NCBI RefSeq assembly: GCF_003121845.1 | Contig: NZ_QEWQ01000003.1 | Span: 126,501 to 190,500, forward strand | DNA: 64,000 nucleotides | Source of the DNA: Ignatzschineria ureiclastica | GTDB lineage: Bacteria > Pseudomonadota > Gammaproteobacteria > Cardiobacteriales > Wohlfahrtiimonadaceae | Reading direction: 5' to 3' | Part shown: positions 54,420 to 63,703 of the stretch, in pieces | How positions within the stretch are numbered: position 1 is the stretch's first letter | Layout: each line of letters opens with the position of its first letter | Translations under genes and position numbers: made by a program | The notes under the pieces: model-generated | Told to the model about the DNA's origin: nothing | What the model saw: the letters and a program-made list of their open reading frames with translations, nothing else | Database searches by the model: none

Positions 54420-56015
54420 ATGAGTACAAAAATATATGATGCTGATGTGATCGTCATCGGTTCCGGAGCAGTGGGATCAAATGTGGCGAATGAACTCGCA
54501 ATGAAAGGAAAATCGGTTATTTTACTCGAAGCAGGCCCTAGCGTTCCTCGCTGGAAGCTGCTGGAAAATTTTAAAAACTCTGGCCGCCATTATGACCGTA
54601 ATAATGCCTATCCTAATAATCCTTGGGCACCGACTAGTAACCAAGAGGGATATTTAGAAAATATAGGGTCATTTAATATGATGCCGGGTATGCTAAAACT
54701 TGTAGGGGGAACTACGGCTCACTGGGGAGGCGCTACCTGGCGTTATACTCCGAGTGACTTTAAAATGAAATCGCTCTATGGCGTCGGTCGAGATTGGCCA
54801 ATGACCTATGAAGATTTAGAACCTTATTATGTTCGTGCTGAATATGCGATTGGCGTTGCAGGAAATGATCTTGAAGATCAATCCGGCGTCAATCCAGGGA
54901 AAGCATTCCCACCTCGCTCAAAACCATATCCAATTGAGCCAGAAGCCGATATTTACATGACAACAAAGATTAAAGAAGCATTACAGCCCGCAGGAATTGC
55001 CGTAATTCATGAACCCACGGTGAGAATTCCTAAATCATACGATGGTCGCCCAGGCTGCCAAGGCAACAATAACTGTGATCAGATCTGCCCAATTGGTACG
55101 CTCTATAATGGTTCAGTTCATGCCATGCGTTCTGTTCGTAATGGAGCAAAGCTCATTACGGAAGCTGTTGTTCATAAAATTATTGTCGGTAAAGATAATA
55201 AAATTGAAGCAATCAAATATCTTAAACCCGATGGTAGCGAATATACATTAACAGCTAAAGCATTCGTTATTGCAGCGCATAGTTTTGAATCAGCAAAATT
55301 ATTAATGATGAATGATGTTGCAAATTCATCAGATATGGTCGGTCGAAACCTCATGGATCACGTAGGTATCTCTATGAATTTCCTCGCAAAAGAACCAATG
55401 TGGATGGGACGTGGACCTGTACAACAAGCCACTGTTAATCAATGGCGTGAAGGAGATTTTAGATCTCAATACTCTGCCAATAAACATAGTTTTGCGAATA
55501 ATAACCCTCAGGTAGATATTGCGGCTAAATTAATTGCGCAAGGTTATATGGGGACAGAGCTTGATGAAAAGATCATGGATTGGTCATCTCGCTGGGTCTC
55601 TATCTACACATTCTTTGAACAATTACCGGATCCTCGTAATCGCATTATGCCAAATCCAAATTGGAAAGATAGCCTTGGACTTCCTGGTATTAAGATCAAT
55701 TATGATGTCGATAGTTATGTACAACGTGGCGCAGAAGTGGCAAAGGATCAATATCGTCTGATTACCCGTTTGATGGGAGGAGAATCACTCACCATTAATA
55801 CTGATTGGGAAAATCATGATCACCTGATGGGAACGCTCATTATGGGGGATAATCCTAAAGATTCCGTCACAAATCATGAAGGCCGTACATTTGATCATGA
55901 CAATCTCTTTATTGCCTCTGTTGGATTAATTCCGGCCGGTGGCGTTGTCAATCCAACCTTATCAGCGATTGCTCTTGGTATTCGCACAGCAGATATCATT
56001 GCAAGGGAGGTATAA
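54420..56015 (+). CDS. GMC-family FAD dehydrogenase, catalytic subunit with Fe-S motif
   Basis: A 531-residue GMC oxidoreductase subunit. The FAD motif VIVIGSGAVGSNVANELA is at the start, with GGTTAHWGG and the C-terminal VGLIPAGGVVNPTLSAIALG. Cys213, Cys219 and Cys223 (C-x5-C-x3-C) match the spacing of the three cysteines that hold the 3Fe-4S cluster in the Burkholderia FAD glucose dehydrogenase (212, 218, 222). It lacks its own signal and probably is exported by the Tat signal of the small subunit. The sugar or acid oxidised is not fixed by sequence. Confidence 0.88.
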   Translation: MSTKIYDADVIVIGSGAVGSNVANELAMKGKSVILLEAGPSVPRWKLLENFKNSGRHYDRNNAYPNNPWAPTSNQEGYLENIGSFNMMPGMLKLVGGTTAHWGGATWRYTPSDFKMKSLYGVGRDWPMTYEDLEPYYVRAEYAIGVAGNDLEDQSGVNPGKAFPPRSKPYPIEPEADIYMTTKIKEALQPAGIAVIHEPTVRIPKSYDGRPGCQGNNNCDQICPIGTLYNGSVHAMRSVRNGAKLITEAVVHKIIVGKDNKIEAIKYLKPDGSEYTLTAKAFVIAAHSFESAKLLMMNDVANSSDMVGRNLMDHVGISMNFLAKEPMWMGRGPVQQATVNQWREGDFRSQYSANKHSFANNNPQVDIAAKLIAQGYMGTELDEKIMDWSSRWVSIYTFFEQLPDPRNRIMPNPNWKDSLGLPGIKINYDVDSYVQRGAEVAKDQYRLITRLMGGESLTINTDWENHDHLMGTLIMGDNPKDSVTNHEGRTFDHDNLFIASVGLIPAGGVVNPTLSAIALGIRTADIIAREV

Positions 56016-56018
56016 GCG

Positions 56019-57470
56019 ATGAAAGTCACTCAACTTACACAATTGATCACCAGCGCAGTACTTGTTGGACTATCCTCAATCAGCCTCTCTTTTGCCCAAG
56101 CCAATACGGAAGTTGATACAACCCTTATTAAAAAAGGGGAATATCTCTCTATTGCAGGGGACTGTGCCGCTTGTCATACAACATCAGCTGATGCGCCATA
56201 TGCCGGGGGATTAGTATTTGCAATGCCAATGGGGGACATTATCTCCACTAATATTACCCCCTCAAAAGAATACGGTATTGGTAACTGGTCATTAGAAGCA
56301 TTTGCTAAGGCCGTTCGTAAAGGGGTTCGCCCAGATGGAAGTCACCTCTATCCCGCAATGCCTTATACGGCCTATGCAACAGTCACGGATGATGATATTA
56401 AAGCGCTTTATGCCTACTTCATGAACCAAAAGCCAATTGATAAAGCACCGGACAAAGTTACACAACTCAAATTCCCATTCAACCTTCCAGGAGCAATGGC
56501 TATTTGGGATGGTTTATTTGCCAAAAATGAGCCTTTTACACCAGATCCTAATCTTTCGGATATTGAGAATCGCGGTAAATATCTTGTGGATGGTTTAATG
56601 CACTGCTCAACTTGTCATACTCCACGTAACCAGTTGCTAGCAGAAAATTATCAGCAATATCTATCAGGTGGCGATGCCGGTGGTTGGCATGCGCCGAACA
56701 TTACATCTGATAAAGTATCCGGGATTGGGAACTGGAGTAAAGAAGAGCTCTTTACTTACTTGAAAACAGGAAAAGTTATTGGAAAATCTACTGCAGCAGG
56801 TCCTATGGCTGAAGCAGTAGATAAGAGCTTTGCCTTAATGAAGGATGAGGATATTCGGGCTGTTACAGAGTATCTTCAAAAAGTTCCGGCTATTTCGCAA
56901 AAATCGCAAGAAGCGCCAGCCTACTCTTTCGAGGGACAAAAAGTTGTATGGAGTGATTACGAAATCTATCCATCAACCGATAATCAATCTGAAGCCAATA
57001 GAGATCATTCTACACTCGATGGAGCCATCCTCTATAATCAAGCATGCTCAAGCTGTCATGGTATTAATGGGGAAGGTTCATTAGACCATCACACACCGGC
57101 ACTGACACATAATAGTACCGTTGGGCGTGCAGATCGCACTAATCTTGTCATGAAAATTATGCAAGGAGTCACGCGCGAAGATGGGAAAACCCACGAAGTG
57201 ACAACTCTTATGCCTGCATTTGCAAAATCGCATACAGAAATTTACTCGTGGCTTGAAAATGACCAAATTGCAGCTGTGACCAACTATGTCACTAAAACCT
57301 TTGGGGATGGGAAAGAAACGCTTTCTGTCAATGATGTAGAACTCATCGCTAAAGGCGGCGAATCACCGTTCTTAATCCGTCATGCCTCTTTACTAGCGGT
57401 GATTGGGTTTATTGTCGGTGCACTACTGATTCTATATATTTTAAAATTGATATTCTTTAGAAAAAAATAA
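56019..57470 (+). CDS. Triheme cytochrome c subunit of the FAD dehydrogenase
   Basis: The 483-residue electron-transfer subunit. A Sec signal (cleavage near residue 29) is followed by heme motifs CAACH (49-53), CSTCH (196-200) and CSSCH (343-347), and a C-terminal membrane anchor (LLAVIGFIVGALLILYILKLIFF). It would accept electrons from the FAD/Fe-S subunit and feed ubiquinone. It starts 3 bp after the catalytic gene and is closely coupled to it. Length and heme count fit AdhB/gluconate dehydrogenase-type cytochromes. Confidence 0.92.
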   Translation: MKVTQLTQLITSAVLVGLSSISLSFAQANTEVDTTLIKKGEYLSIAGDCAACHTTSADAPYAGGLVFAMPMGDIISTNITPSKEYGIGNWSLEAFAKAVRKGVRPDGSHLYPAMPYTAYATVTDDDIKALYAYFMNQKPIDKAPDKVTQLKFPFNLPGAMAIWDGLFAKNEPFTPDPNLSDIENRGKYLVDGLMHCSTCHTPRNQLLAENYQQYLSGGDAGGWHAPNITSDKVSGIGNWSKEELFTYLKTGKVIGKSTAAGPMAEAVDKSFALMKDEDIRAVTEYLQKVPAISQKSQEAPAYSFEGQKVVWSDYEIYPSTDNQSEANRDHSTLDGAILYNQACSSCHGINGEGSLDHHTPALTHNSTVGRADRTNLVMKIMQGVTREDGKTHEVTTLMPAFAKSHTEIYSWLENDQIAAVTNYVTKTFGDGKETLSVNDVELIAKGGESPFLIRHASLLAVIGFIVGALLILYILKLIFFRKK

Positions 57471-57525
57471 GATTCATTATTACAAATACTTGTAGATAAT
57501 CTTTTTTACAAATCTATCACGTAAC

Positions 57526-57563
57526 AATCCCCTTAGTAGCTTCTCTATTAAGGGGATTTTTTA
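57526..57563 (+). terminator. Terminator of the dehydrogenase operon
   Basis: AATCCCCTTA / TAAGGGGATT stem with TTTTTTAT, 55 bp after the cytochrome gene. Confidence 0.92.
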
Positions 57564-57581
57564 TCTTGATGGAATCAATTC

Positions 57582-57743
57582 TATAATAAATTTTGTTCAA
57601 GAAAAAAGGGGTTGAAGCAATTAGTATGGAACTTTAAAAAATATCAAACTGTACTAAAACACTTGCAAGATGCCGGGTAGAATAGCTGTCTTGATTCTTA
57701 CAACCGATCCGCCGGCATTTTTATAAGCTTATTTTGAACCGAT
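57582..57743 (-). repeat. MITE copy 8 (one end worn)
   Basis: Minus-strand copy. TATAATAAATTTTGTTCAAG at 57582, core TTGCAAGATGCCGGGTAGAATAG and CCGCCGGCAT, and TTGAACCGATC at the other side, where the terminal TTACTATA is lost. It lies between the convergent dehydrogenase and thi operons. Confidence 0.8.
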
Positions 57744-57826
57744 CTGCTTATCCAATGAATCCTGAACTAAACATGCAAATAAGTAACAATCCTGACGCCT
57801 GCACCGAGCATAGATCCCTTACCTTA

Positions 57827-58933
57827 TCATAACTTTGCGTAATGTTTCATTATTCCCTCATAAACCCCTAACGCCTCTACTTCATCCCGTGCACCATAGA
57901 CAATTCCTCGACCATCGGCGAAGAGAATAATACGATGTTGTGCTAGATGAATATTGAGAAAATAAGCATTGTATTGATAACTGATTTTATCTTTATCAAG
58001 GGCAACTTTGAGCATCTCAAGATCAAGGGGATTCTCCTCTCGAATCATCACCGTTCCCTCGCCACAGAGCTTTTGCACTTTGCGCTTAGGGCGATTGAGT
58101 GCAGGATAAGAGGGATGATCGCCACAGGTTGGGCAATCGGACTTTTTGAGAGATTCAATGGCGATATTTTGTTGATGAAAAGGCCATAGATCAATTGTCA
58201 AAAGGGTGTTTCTCAATGCCGTAGGATCGATCAATAACTTCATCGCTTCCGTTGTTTGAATCCCGGAAATGATCTGCAAAATAGGCTGAATAACGCCGAC
58301 AGAACTACAACTATCTTGCGTATCTAACGGTAGATAATCCGATAGACAGCGAAGACAGGGGAGCTTCTTTTTTAGCTTATTATCTGCCGGGATATTAAAA
58401 TTATAGCTCATTCCATAACTCTCTAAAGCTGAACCAAAAATCCAAGGAATAGCTAACTTATAGCAGGCATCATTGATCAAGAGCCTTAACGAGAGATGAT
58501 CCGTTCCATCTAACAGCAGATCGTGGCCGGCGATCAACCTTTCAATATTATCGCTAGCCACATCCATTAAATGCGTTGTAATCTCAACTGAGGGATTAAT
58601 GCGTAGAAGATGATTTTTAAGAGCGATCACTTTTGGTAAGGCTTGCTTAGCATCTGCTTCGGTAAAGAGCGTTTGCCGCTGTAGATTGGAATACTCTACA
58701 AAATCTCGATCAATCAAGGTTAAATGACCAAAACCGGCGCGTGTTAAAGTTTCTGCGTGTTGTGCTCCTAATGCGCCACAACCGATAATCACCACTTTCG
58801 CTTGCCGAAATCGCCTTAAACCCGATTCACCAATGCGATGAAACCGCATTAATCGGCTATATCGTACCGCTTCTACTTCTGTCAAAACAGAATGTTGCTC
58901 CACTCTATCCACAAGATTCCCTCTTTTAATCAT
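57827..58933 (-). CDS. thiF: ThiF/MoeB-type sulfur carrier adenylyltransferase
   Basis: ThiF activates the C terminus of ThiS by adenylation for thiazole synthesis. The 368-residue E1-like protein has VIIGCGALGAQHAETLTRAG (ATP site), EYSNLQRQTLF, LLDGTDHLSLR and two zinc CxxC pairs (CLRCLSD, CPTCGD). The C-terminal ~80 residues form an extra domain found in MoeB-like members. It is last in thiE-S-G-F and lies 6 bp after thiG. A GTG start at 58912 is possible. No separate moeB is seen. Confidence 0.88.
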   Translation of the reverse strand: MIKRGNLVDRVEQHSVLTEVEAVRYSRLMRFHRIGESGLRRFRQAKVVIIGCGALGAQHAETLTRAGFGHLTLIDRDFVEYSNLQRQTLFTEADAKQALPKVIALKNHLLRINPSVEITTHLMDVASDNIERLIAGHDLLLDGTDHLSLRLLINDACYKLAIPWIFGSALESYGMSYNFNIPADNKLKKKLPCLRCLSDYLPLDTQDSCSSVGVIQPILQIISGIQTTEAMKLLIDPTALRNTLLTIDLWPFHQQNIAIESLKKSDCPTCGDHPSYPALNRPKRKVQKLCGEGTVMIREENPLDLEMLKVALDKDKISYQYNAYFLNIHLAQHRIILFADGRGIVYGARDEVEALGVYEGIMKHYAKL

Positions 58934-58939
58934 CCATCT

Positions 58940-59710
58940 CTAACTTGTGAGCAAGCCCGTTAAAGGGCTACTTGCTGTAGCCGTTAATTTTGCCGGCATT
59001 CGTTTCGCTTCATAGCCTAACCGCCCTGCCTCTACCGCAAGTTTCATTGCTCGGCTCATCTTAATAGGATCTTCGCTATAAGCCACTGCACTATTCATCA
59101 AAACACCATCAGCGCCTAATTCCATTGCAAAAGCCACATCCTTCGGGCTTCCTAAACCGGCATCGACAATTACAGGAACCGTTGCTTGCTCGATAATATG
59201 ATGTAAATTGACCGGATTAATAATCCCAAGGCCGCTACCAATAGGGGAAGCGCCCGGCATAATGGCGTGGCAACCCATCGCTTGCAATTTGCGTGCTAAT
59301 ACCACATCATCCGAGGTATAGACTAAAACGGTCATTCCCTCATTGAGTAGAATTTCTGTAGCTTTCAAGGTCTCAATAGGATCGGGCAGTAAGGTTTTTT
59401 GACAACCAATCACCTCCACCTTGATCATATCGCAGAGCCCTGACGCGTGGGCAAGCTTTGCGGTGCGTACTGCCTCTTCTGCGGTATAAGCGCCGGCAGT
59501 ATTTGGCAATAATTTATAACGGCTTAAATCGAGCGCTTCTAATAGATCAGGCTGATTCTCATCGAAGATATTCATACGTCGAACAGCAAAGGTTAAAACT
59601 TCCGTTTCACTCGCTTCCACTGCCCCTTTCTGCTCCTCAAAGTTGCGATATTTCCCTGTGCCTAAAAAGAGCCGAGAGTTAAATTCAAAGTTTCCTATTT
59701 TTAAAGTCAT
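58940..59710 (-). CDS. thiG: Thiazole synthase ThiG
   Basis: ThiG forms the thiazole phosphate ring of thiamine from DXP, dehydroglycine or iminoglycine, and ThiS thiocarboxylate. The protein is a TIM barrel with [27 protein letters not shown], the Schiff-base lysine region KVEVIG, and [29 protein letters not shown]. The ATG at 59710 lies eight bases after GGAGG and one base after the thiS stop, giving 256 residues. That GGAGG also encodes the terminal Gly residues of ThiS. Confidence 0.95.
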   Translation of the reverse strand: MTLKIGNFEFNSRLFLGTGKYRNFEEQKGAVEASETEVLTFAVRRMNIFDENQPDLLEALDLSRYKLLPNTAGAYTAEEAVRTAKLAHASGLCDMIKVEVIGCQKTLLPDPIETLKATEILLNEGMTVLVYTSDDVVLARKLQAMGCHAIMPGASPIGSGLGIINPVNLHHIIEQATVPVIVDAGLGSPKDVAFAMELGADGVLMNSAVAYSEDPIKMSRAMKLAVEAGRLGYEAKRMPAKLTATASSPLTGLLTS

Positions 59711-59711
59711 C

Positions 59712-59957
59712 TTAACCACCTCCTACAAAATGGACTATTTCAAAACAATCATCGGCAGAAACTGTTTCTACCTGGTAATTCTCCGGGGAAATGACTGCCC
59801 TGTTTTTCTCAATAATAAAAAATCGCCGATGTGAAAGATTGAGCTTCTCAATCAGATCTGCCACCGACTTCACATCTGCTGTAACATGTATCGACTCACC
59901 ATTCACTTGAATCGTGATCTTATTCATATCCTCGGCAATTGCATTTTTAGGTATCAT
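59712..59957 (-). CDS. thiS: Sulfur carrier protein ThiS
   Basis: ThiS is a ubiquitin-like carrier whose C-terminal Gly-Gly is thiocarboxylated. The 81-residue product ends [11 protein letters not shown] and begins with about ten extra residues relative to the usual 66-residue form. The ATG at 59957 has GGAG eight bases upstream and overlaps the thiE stop by 11 bp, supporting that start; the inner ATG at 59927 is a weaker alternative. Confidence 0.92.
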   Translation of the reverse strand: MIPKNAIAEDMNKITIQVNGESIHVTADVKSVADLIEKLNLSHRRFFIIEKNRAVISPENYQVETVSADDCFEIVHFVGGG

Positions 59958-60660
59958 CGTTATCGCTCCTTTTATCTCTCTTTTCTCTCTCTTCTTTCTT
60001 CGTCAAAATCTGCTGAAATTGTGCGGCTTGTCGAACGGCTTGATCGGTATCTAAGCGGTAATCTCTCAAGGGAAATAGAGTCGACATCAAGGCGATACCA
60101 TCGGCAAAGGGGAATAGGCTTTCAACATTGCCAAGATTGATGCCGCCAATAGCAATTAGTTTGCCGGCAGAGGCCTTATTCCCTCCATTGAGGCGACATT
60201 CTGCATTGATGGCCTCATAGGCTAATTGCAGATAATCAACGCCTAATGGCGCATACTCTTTCGCTTCTGTGGGGAAAATGTGCCCTAAATATCCATAGTC
60301 ATAATGAGAAAGTTGCTTTTCTACAGCATTGACGGAATGAAACGAGCGCCCCCACTGCAAGGTGGGAAAAGCAGCTTCTAATCGACTTAAAGGCAAGCTC
60401 TGCTCAGTTAAATGGACTTTCTGAATGCCAAAGGCCAACGCAATATCGGCACGATCATTGATAATGAATTTATCCGCAGGAACATCTGCCTGTAATAGCC
60501 GTTCAATCAATAGCGCAAGTGCTTTAGGGGAGCGAGATTTTTCCCGTAGTTGAATTGCATCCACATACGGCGAGAGCGCAACAATATGCGCCACCAATGC
60601 TTGATCAGCAATTGTTGGGATATCTCGAGTGACTGCGTGTAACTGTAAGGACTGTAACAT
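59947..60660 (-). CDS. thiE: Thiamine phosphate synthase ThiE
   Basis: ThiE joins the pyrimidine and thiazole halves of thiamine. The 237-residue TIM barrel has IQLREK, FIINDRADIAL, VHLTEQSLPL and IAIGGINLGNVESLF. Phosphate- and pyrimidine-binding residues are in these motifs. In the GQxD region of the family, V-H-L-T-E-Q is read instead. It is first in the operon, behind a TPP riboswitch, so it is repressed by thiamine diphosphate. Length is slightly above the family average (~211). Confidence 0.9.
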   Translation of the reverse strand: MLQSLQLHAVTRDIPTIADQALVAHIVALSPYVDAIQLREKSRSPKALALLIERLLQADVPADKFIINDRADIALAFGIQKVHLTEQSLPLSRLEAAFPTLQWGRSFHSVNAVEKQLSHYDYGYLGHIFPTEAKEYAPLGVDYLQLAYEAINAECRLNGGNKASAGKLIAIGGINLGNVESLFPFADGIALMSTLFPLRDYRLDTDQAVRQAAQFQQILTKKEEREKRDKRSDNDDT

Positions 60661-60677
60661 CTTCTCTCCCTTGCGGA
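60661..60677 (-). promoter_or_regulatory. Hairpin occluding the thiE ribosome binding site
   Basis: On the minus strand TCTCC pairs with GGAGA around a GCAAG loop. GGAGA, seven bases before the thiE ATG, is the ribosome binding site. It may be the expression platform of the riboswitch. Confidence 0.6.
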
Positions 60678-60729
60678 GATAAGATCATAATCGACGTGCA
60701 GAGGGATTCTGCCTATCGATTATTCGCCA

Positions 60730-60819
60730 CTTTCCTCCGCTAGTATTAACTAGATCAGGTTCTAAGAGTCCCGAAGTATCACTTCGATCTCAGCTGTTCA
60801 TAACAGCACCTCTAGGGGA
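60730..60819 (-). ncRNA. TPP riboswitch (THI element) of the thi operon
   Basis: On the minus strand it reads TAGAGGTGCTG, CAGCTGAGAT, the P3 arm, then CTTAGAACCTGATCTAGTTA and ATACTAGCGGAGGAAA, the conserved THI-box blocks in order. It lies 70 bases before thiE. Ligand binding would lower expression of thiE-S-G-F. The stems AATCGA / TCGATT and the hairpin at the thiE ribosome binding site follow it. Confidence 0.95.
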
Positions 60820-61003
60820 ATATTCTCTGCGCTATAGCACTGATAAAAAAGGTATCCTCTACCTATCAACGTACAACGCACAACGCACAATTTATCATTC
60901 TGCTTGTCATTCTATTTATAACACGATCAATATCGTGCTGAATCTCATCGAGTATAGAAGATCTTCTAACAATGGGCAACTCTCTTTTCTGAAGATAGAG
61001 GCA

Positions 61004-61036
61004 ACAAAAAAGCGATATCCCTTTCAGAATATCGCT
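61004..61036 (-). terminator. Terminator of chaA (minus strand)
   Basis: AGCGATAT / ATATCGCT eight-bp stem followed by TTTTTTGTT on the minus strand, 65 bp past chaA. Confidence 0.9.
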
Positions 61037-61099
61037 TCACTAAATGCTTTAATGGTACTGCTATATCATCGGTACTCTCATACCAATCGATAAATTTTC

Positions 61100-62224
61100 T
61101 TAACTACCGAGCAGTAACATTAGGTAAGCGAAGAAGATCACTAAGTGCGCAACCCCATCAACTTGATTGGTGCGTCCGCTATCAAATGTCGCTTGGCAAA
61201 GTACAAACAAACCACTCACGAGAATCACATCGGTAATCGGCAAGCCTAGAATAATTTGGCTACCGGTAAAGAGCGAGATAATCGCAACCGCTGGAACGGT
61301 TAATGAAATCGTGGCAAGCACCGAACCGAAATACATATTGATCGCTCGTTGCAGGTTGTTATTCAATACCGCCCGAATAGCACCTAATCCCTCCGGTGCG
61401 AAGATCAGAATCGCGACGATCAAACCGGTTAACGCTTTAGGGGCATTGAGGTTTGCAAGTAGAGACTCAAGTGGCGCTGAATCCACTTTTGTTACGGCAA
61501 CAACGGATACTAAGTGAACAATCAACCAAATACCGTGCCAAGTATTGGAGTACGGAGACGGCATCCCTTTATGGTTCTCATCTTGGTCTTCATCATCATA
61601 GATAAAGAGGCTTTGATGTGTTTTCGTTTGAATTACTAAGAATACGGCATAAAGTACCGCAGATAAAAGCGCAACGAAAATCAGTTGACCATTACTATAA
61701 CTTCCACCCTCTAAGAAGCTTGGCAGAATCAGTACCACTAAAACAAGTGGAATAATCGCCGTAGTATATTGGGTAACACCGGCAAGGTTAACGTGTTGTG
61801 TTTTAAACTTTTTACCGCCAATCAGTAGTGAGATCCCCACAAATCCACTGATTACAAGCATAATCAATGAGTAGAGCGTATCACGCATCAAGGTGGCATA
61901 AGGATCGATTCCATCAGGACCGGGCCCTGGGCTTGATGACATAACAACGGTAATTAAGCTCACTTCCAGAATAACCACTGAAAGACTTAAAATCAGAGAG
62001 CCGTAAGGTTCTCCAAGACGGTGGGCAAAAACGTCGGCGTGACGTACCACACTGAATGCACTATAGAGAATTGCGATCAAGGAGATAATATTGATCACAA
62101 AGAGAAATGCTGTAGATTGGGTTGAACCAAAGAAAAGATCAAAACAGATGACAGCTATAGCGAGTATAACCGCATACTCCTTATGTCGAGTTCCTTTATA
62201 TTTTTGACCATCAATTAATCCCAT
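61100..62224 (-). CDS. chaA: Calcium/proton (sodium/proton) antiporter ChaA
   Basis: ChaA exports Ca2+, Na+ or K+ in exchange for protons. The 374-residue protein has about eleven membrane segments in two repeats, with the CaCA-type motifs GEPYGSLILSLSVVILEVSLI and FAPEGLGAIRAVLNNNLQRAINMYFGSVLA, each with its conserved Glu. Length and order match E. coli ChaA (366). AAGGAG lies just before the ATG. It is a single-gene unit. Confidence 0.93.
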   Translation of the reverse strand: MGLIDGQKYKGTRHKEYAVILAIAVICFDLFFGSTQSTAFLFVINIISLIAILYSAFSVVRHADVFAHRLGEPYGSLILSLSVVILEVSLITVVMSSSPGPGPDGIDPYATLMRDTLYSLIMLVISGFVGISLLIGGKKFKTQHVNLAGVTQYTTAIIPLVLVVLILPSFLEGGSYSNGQLIFVALLSAVLYAVFLVIQTKTHQSLFIYDDEDQDENHKGMPSPYSNTWHGIWLIVHLVSVVAVTKVDSAPLESLLANLNAPKALTGLIVAILIFAPEGLGAIRAVLNNNLQRAINMYFGSVLATISLTVPAVAIISLFTGSQIILGLPITDVILVSGLFVLCQATFDSGRTNQVDGVAHLVIFFAYLMLLLGS

Positions 62225-62617
62225 TAATATCTCCTTATCTGTTAAGTGGTATAAACTATCGTAGGCAATGGTGCCCTTGACAGATGAAGATCTCCTAGTT
62301 GATCACTTTAAATATCTGACGATAACTATTAATTATCAACTTGGCGCTTTATTTTACTTTTTTTATCGCTAAATTGCTATTTTTTATACGTTTTTTGACA
62401 ATAAAGTGCCATATTTTACATCCATTGACATCGAAAACCGACCGAAATATCAGCTCTATACTATTCATTTCATACTGCTATTATCAGATCATCGCAATCC
62501 TTCAAACTCCTCTAAAAGTCAATCTTTTATCGAGCATCTGCTAAAGCTATATGGCTTGATTCATTGTTCAATGTGCTTTTGGATTACTCTACTCTTTGAG
62601 AGACTTTACTCTTCCCC
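62225..62617. other. 393-bp gap between chaA and the zinc-ribbon gene
   Basis: It holds the chaA promoter and the 3' flank of the zinc-ribbon gene. Several T-rich stretches and a loose inverted repeat (AGTTGAT / ATCAACT) are seen, but no gene, MITE or recognisable riboswitch. Confidence 0.5.
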
Positions 62618-63673
62618 CTACTCATTGGTGACTTGTTCTGCTTCCTTAGTACCGCAAGTGGGGCAGAAATTGAGAAAAGCATTTTTACGGATATGACAAG
62701 TAGGACATCTTTTATAGAGAGTAATACCACAATGCGGGCAATAGTCAATTGAGGGATCACGATAATTTATGCCTCTTTCACAAGAGGGACAGAGTGATTT
62801 ATCAAGCCGTTGTAATACAAAGCTATAATTAAGTGTTTTCCGGCGCTCCACATCGCTCGCCGATTCCTCTTGTCGCTGTTTTTCTCGATAACGATTGAGC
62901 GTGCGAATCGCATAGTAACCGCCTAAGAATGTCAGGATCAAGCCCACACTAAAGCGCACATACCCCCCATAGCTTGGAAGGTAGGGCACTAATTCAAAGA
63001 AAAAGGCAAAGAGCGCAAAGAAGATGAAACCCCAGCTAAAAGGCCAATAGCGACCGTTCCGGCGCTTCACAAAGAGATAGCCGGCAATCACTAAGAGCGG
63101 TAAAGTGACCGCTAATCGAATGAGGAAAATCTGTAGAACCTGTCGCCGATCAGCCTGATAATAGCGCTCCCAAGCTTGATCTGTGAGCGTGTTGACTTTT
63201 TGCAATAACGCTTCTCGCTTATTCAAAAGGGCTTGCCAATCTTTCTGTGCCGAGAGATTCTCTCGTTCAAGCGCCCCAATCCGATTCCGACTTGCTTCTA
63301 AGGCTTCGGTTCGAGTCATTAACTCAGGATCTCGCTGCGGATCTAAGGTCGCTTCCCGCGTTTTCAGCCAATTCTCAAAGATCTCTTTCTCATTACTATA
63401 GGCTAATTGGGCGATCGTTAAAGCCTCTGCGGCCCCGTTTTTGACAAGTTTCTGCGCATTCAATTGTTCCTCTAATTGATTGTTTTGGGCTAATAACTGA
63501 CTATAATCAGGCTCTTGATAGAAATCCTCAACCTCTAACCGCTCTGTCACTGCCGGCAGATCGCTAATCACACGCTCACCAATGCCGGTTAAGAAAAAGG
63601 CGAATAGAATCGCCACAATCCATAGTAAACGATTTAACCATTTCTCTGTTCTGCGTTTTGATCGACTCATCAT
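62618..63673 (-). CDS. Membrane protein with coiled coil and double zinc ribbon, unknown function
   Basis: A 351-residue protein I cannot name. Order: basic start, first membrane helix (residues 13-31), a periplasmic or cytoplasmic coiled coil (about 50-180: LLAQNNQLEEQLNAQ ... RIGALERENLSAQK), three further membrane helices (about 180-260), and a C-terminal tail with four CxxC pairs (CPSC, CPHC, CPTC, CPTC) forming two zinc ribbons. Zinc ribbons on the cytoplasmic tail suggest binding to nucleic acid or protein. It is a single gene with a MITE 30 bp upstream. Confidence 0.75.
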   Translation of the reverse strand: MMSRSKRRTEKWLNRLLWIVAILFAFFLTGIGERVISDLPAVTERLEVEDFYQEPDYSQLLAQNNQLEEQLNAQKLVKNGAAEALTIAQLAYSNEKEIFENWLKTREATLDPQRDPELMTRTEALEASRNRIGALERENLSAQKDWQALLNKREALLQKVNTLTDQAWERYYQADRRQVLQIFLIRLAVTLPLLVIAGYLFVKRRNGRYWPFSWGFIFFALFAFFFELVPYLPSYGGYVRFSVGLILTFLGGYYAIRTLNRYREKQRQEESASDVERRKTLNYSFVLQRLDKSLCPSCERGINYRDPSIDYCPHCGITLYKRCPTCHIRKNAFLNFCPTCGTKEAEQVTNE

Positions 63674-63703
63674 TCATCCTTGTCATCTTAAAATAGTCAA
63701 TGT

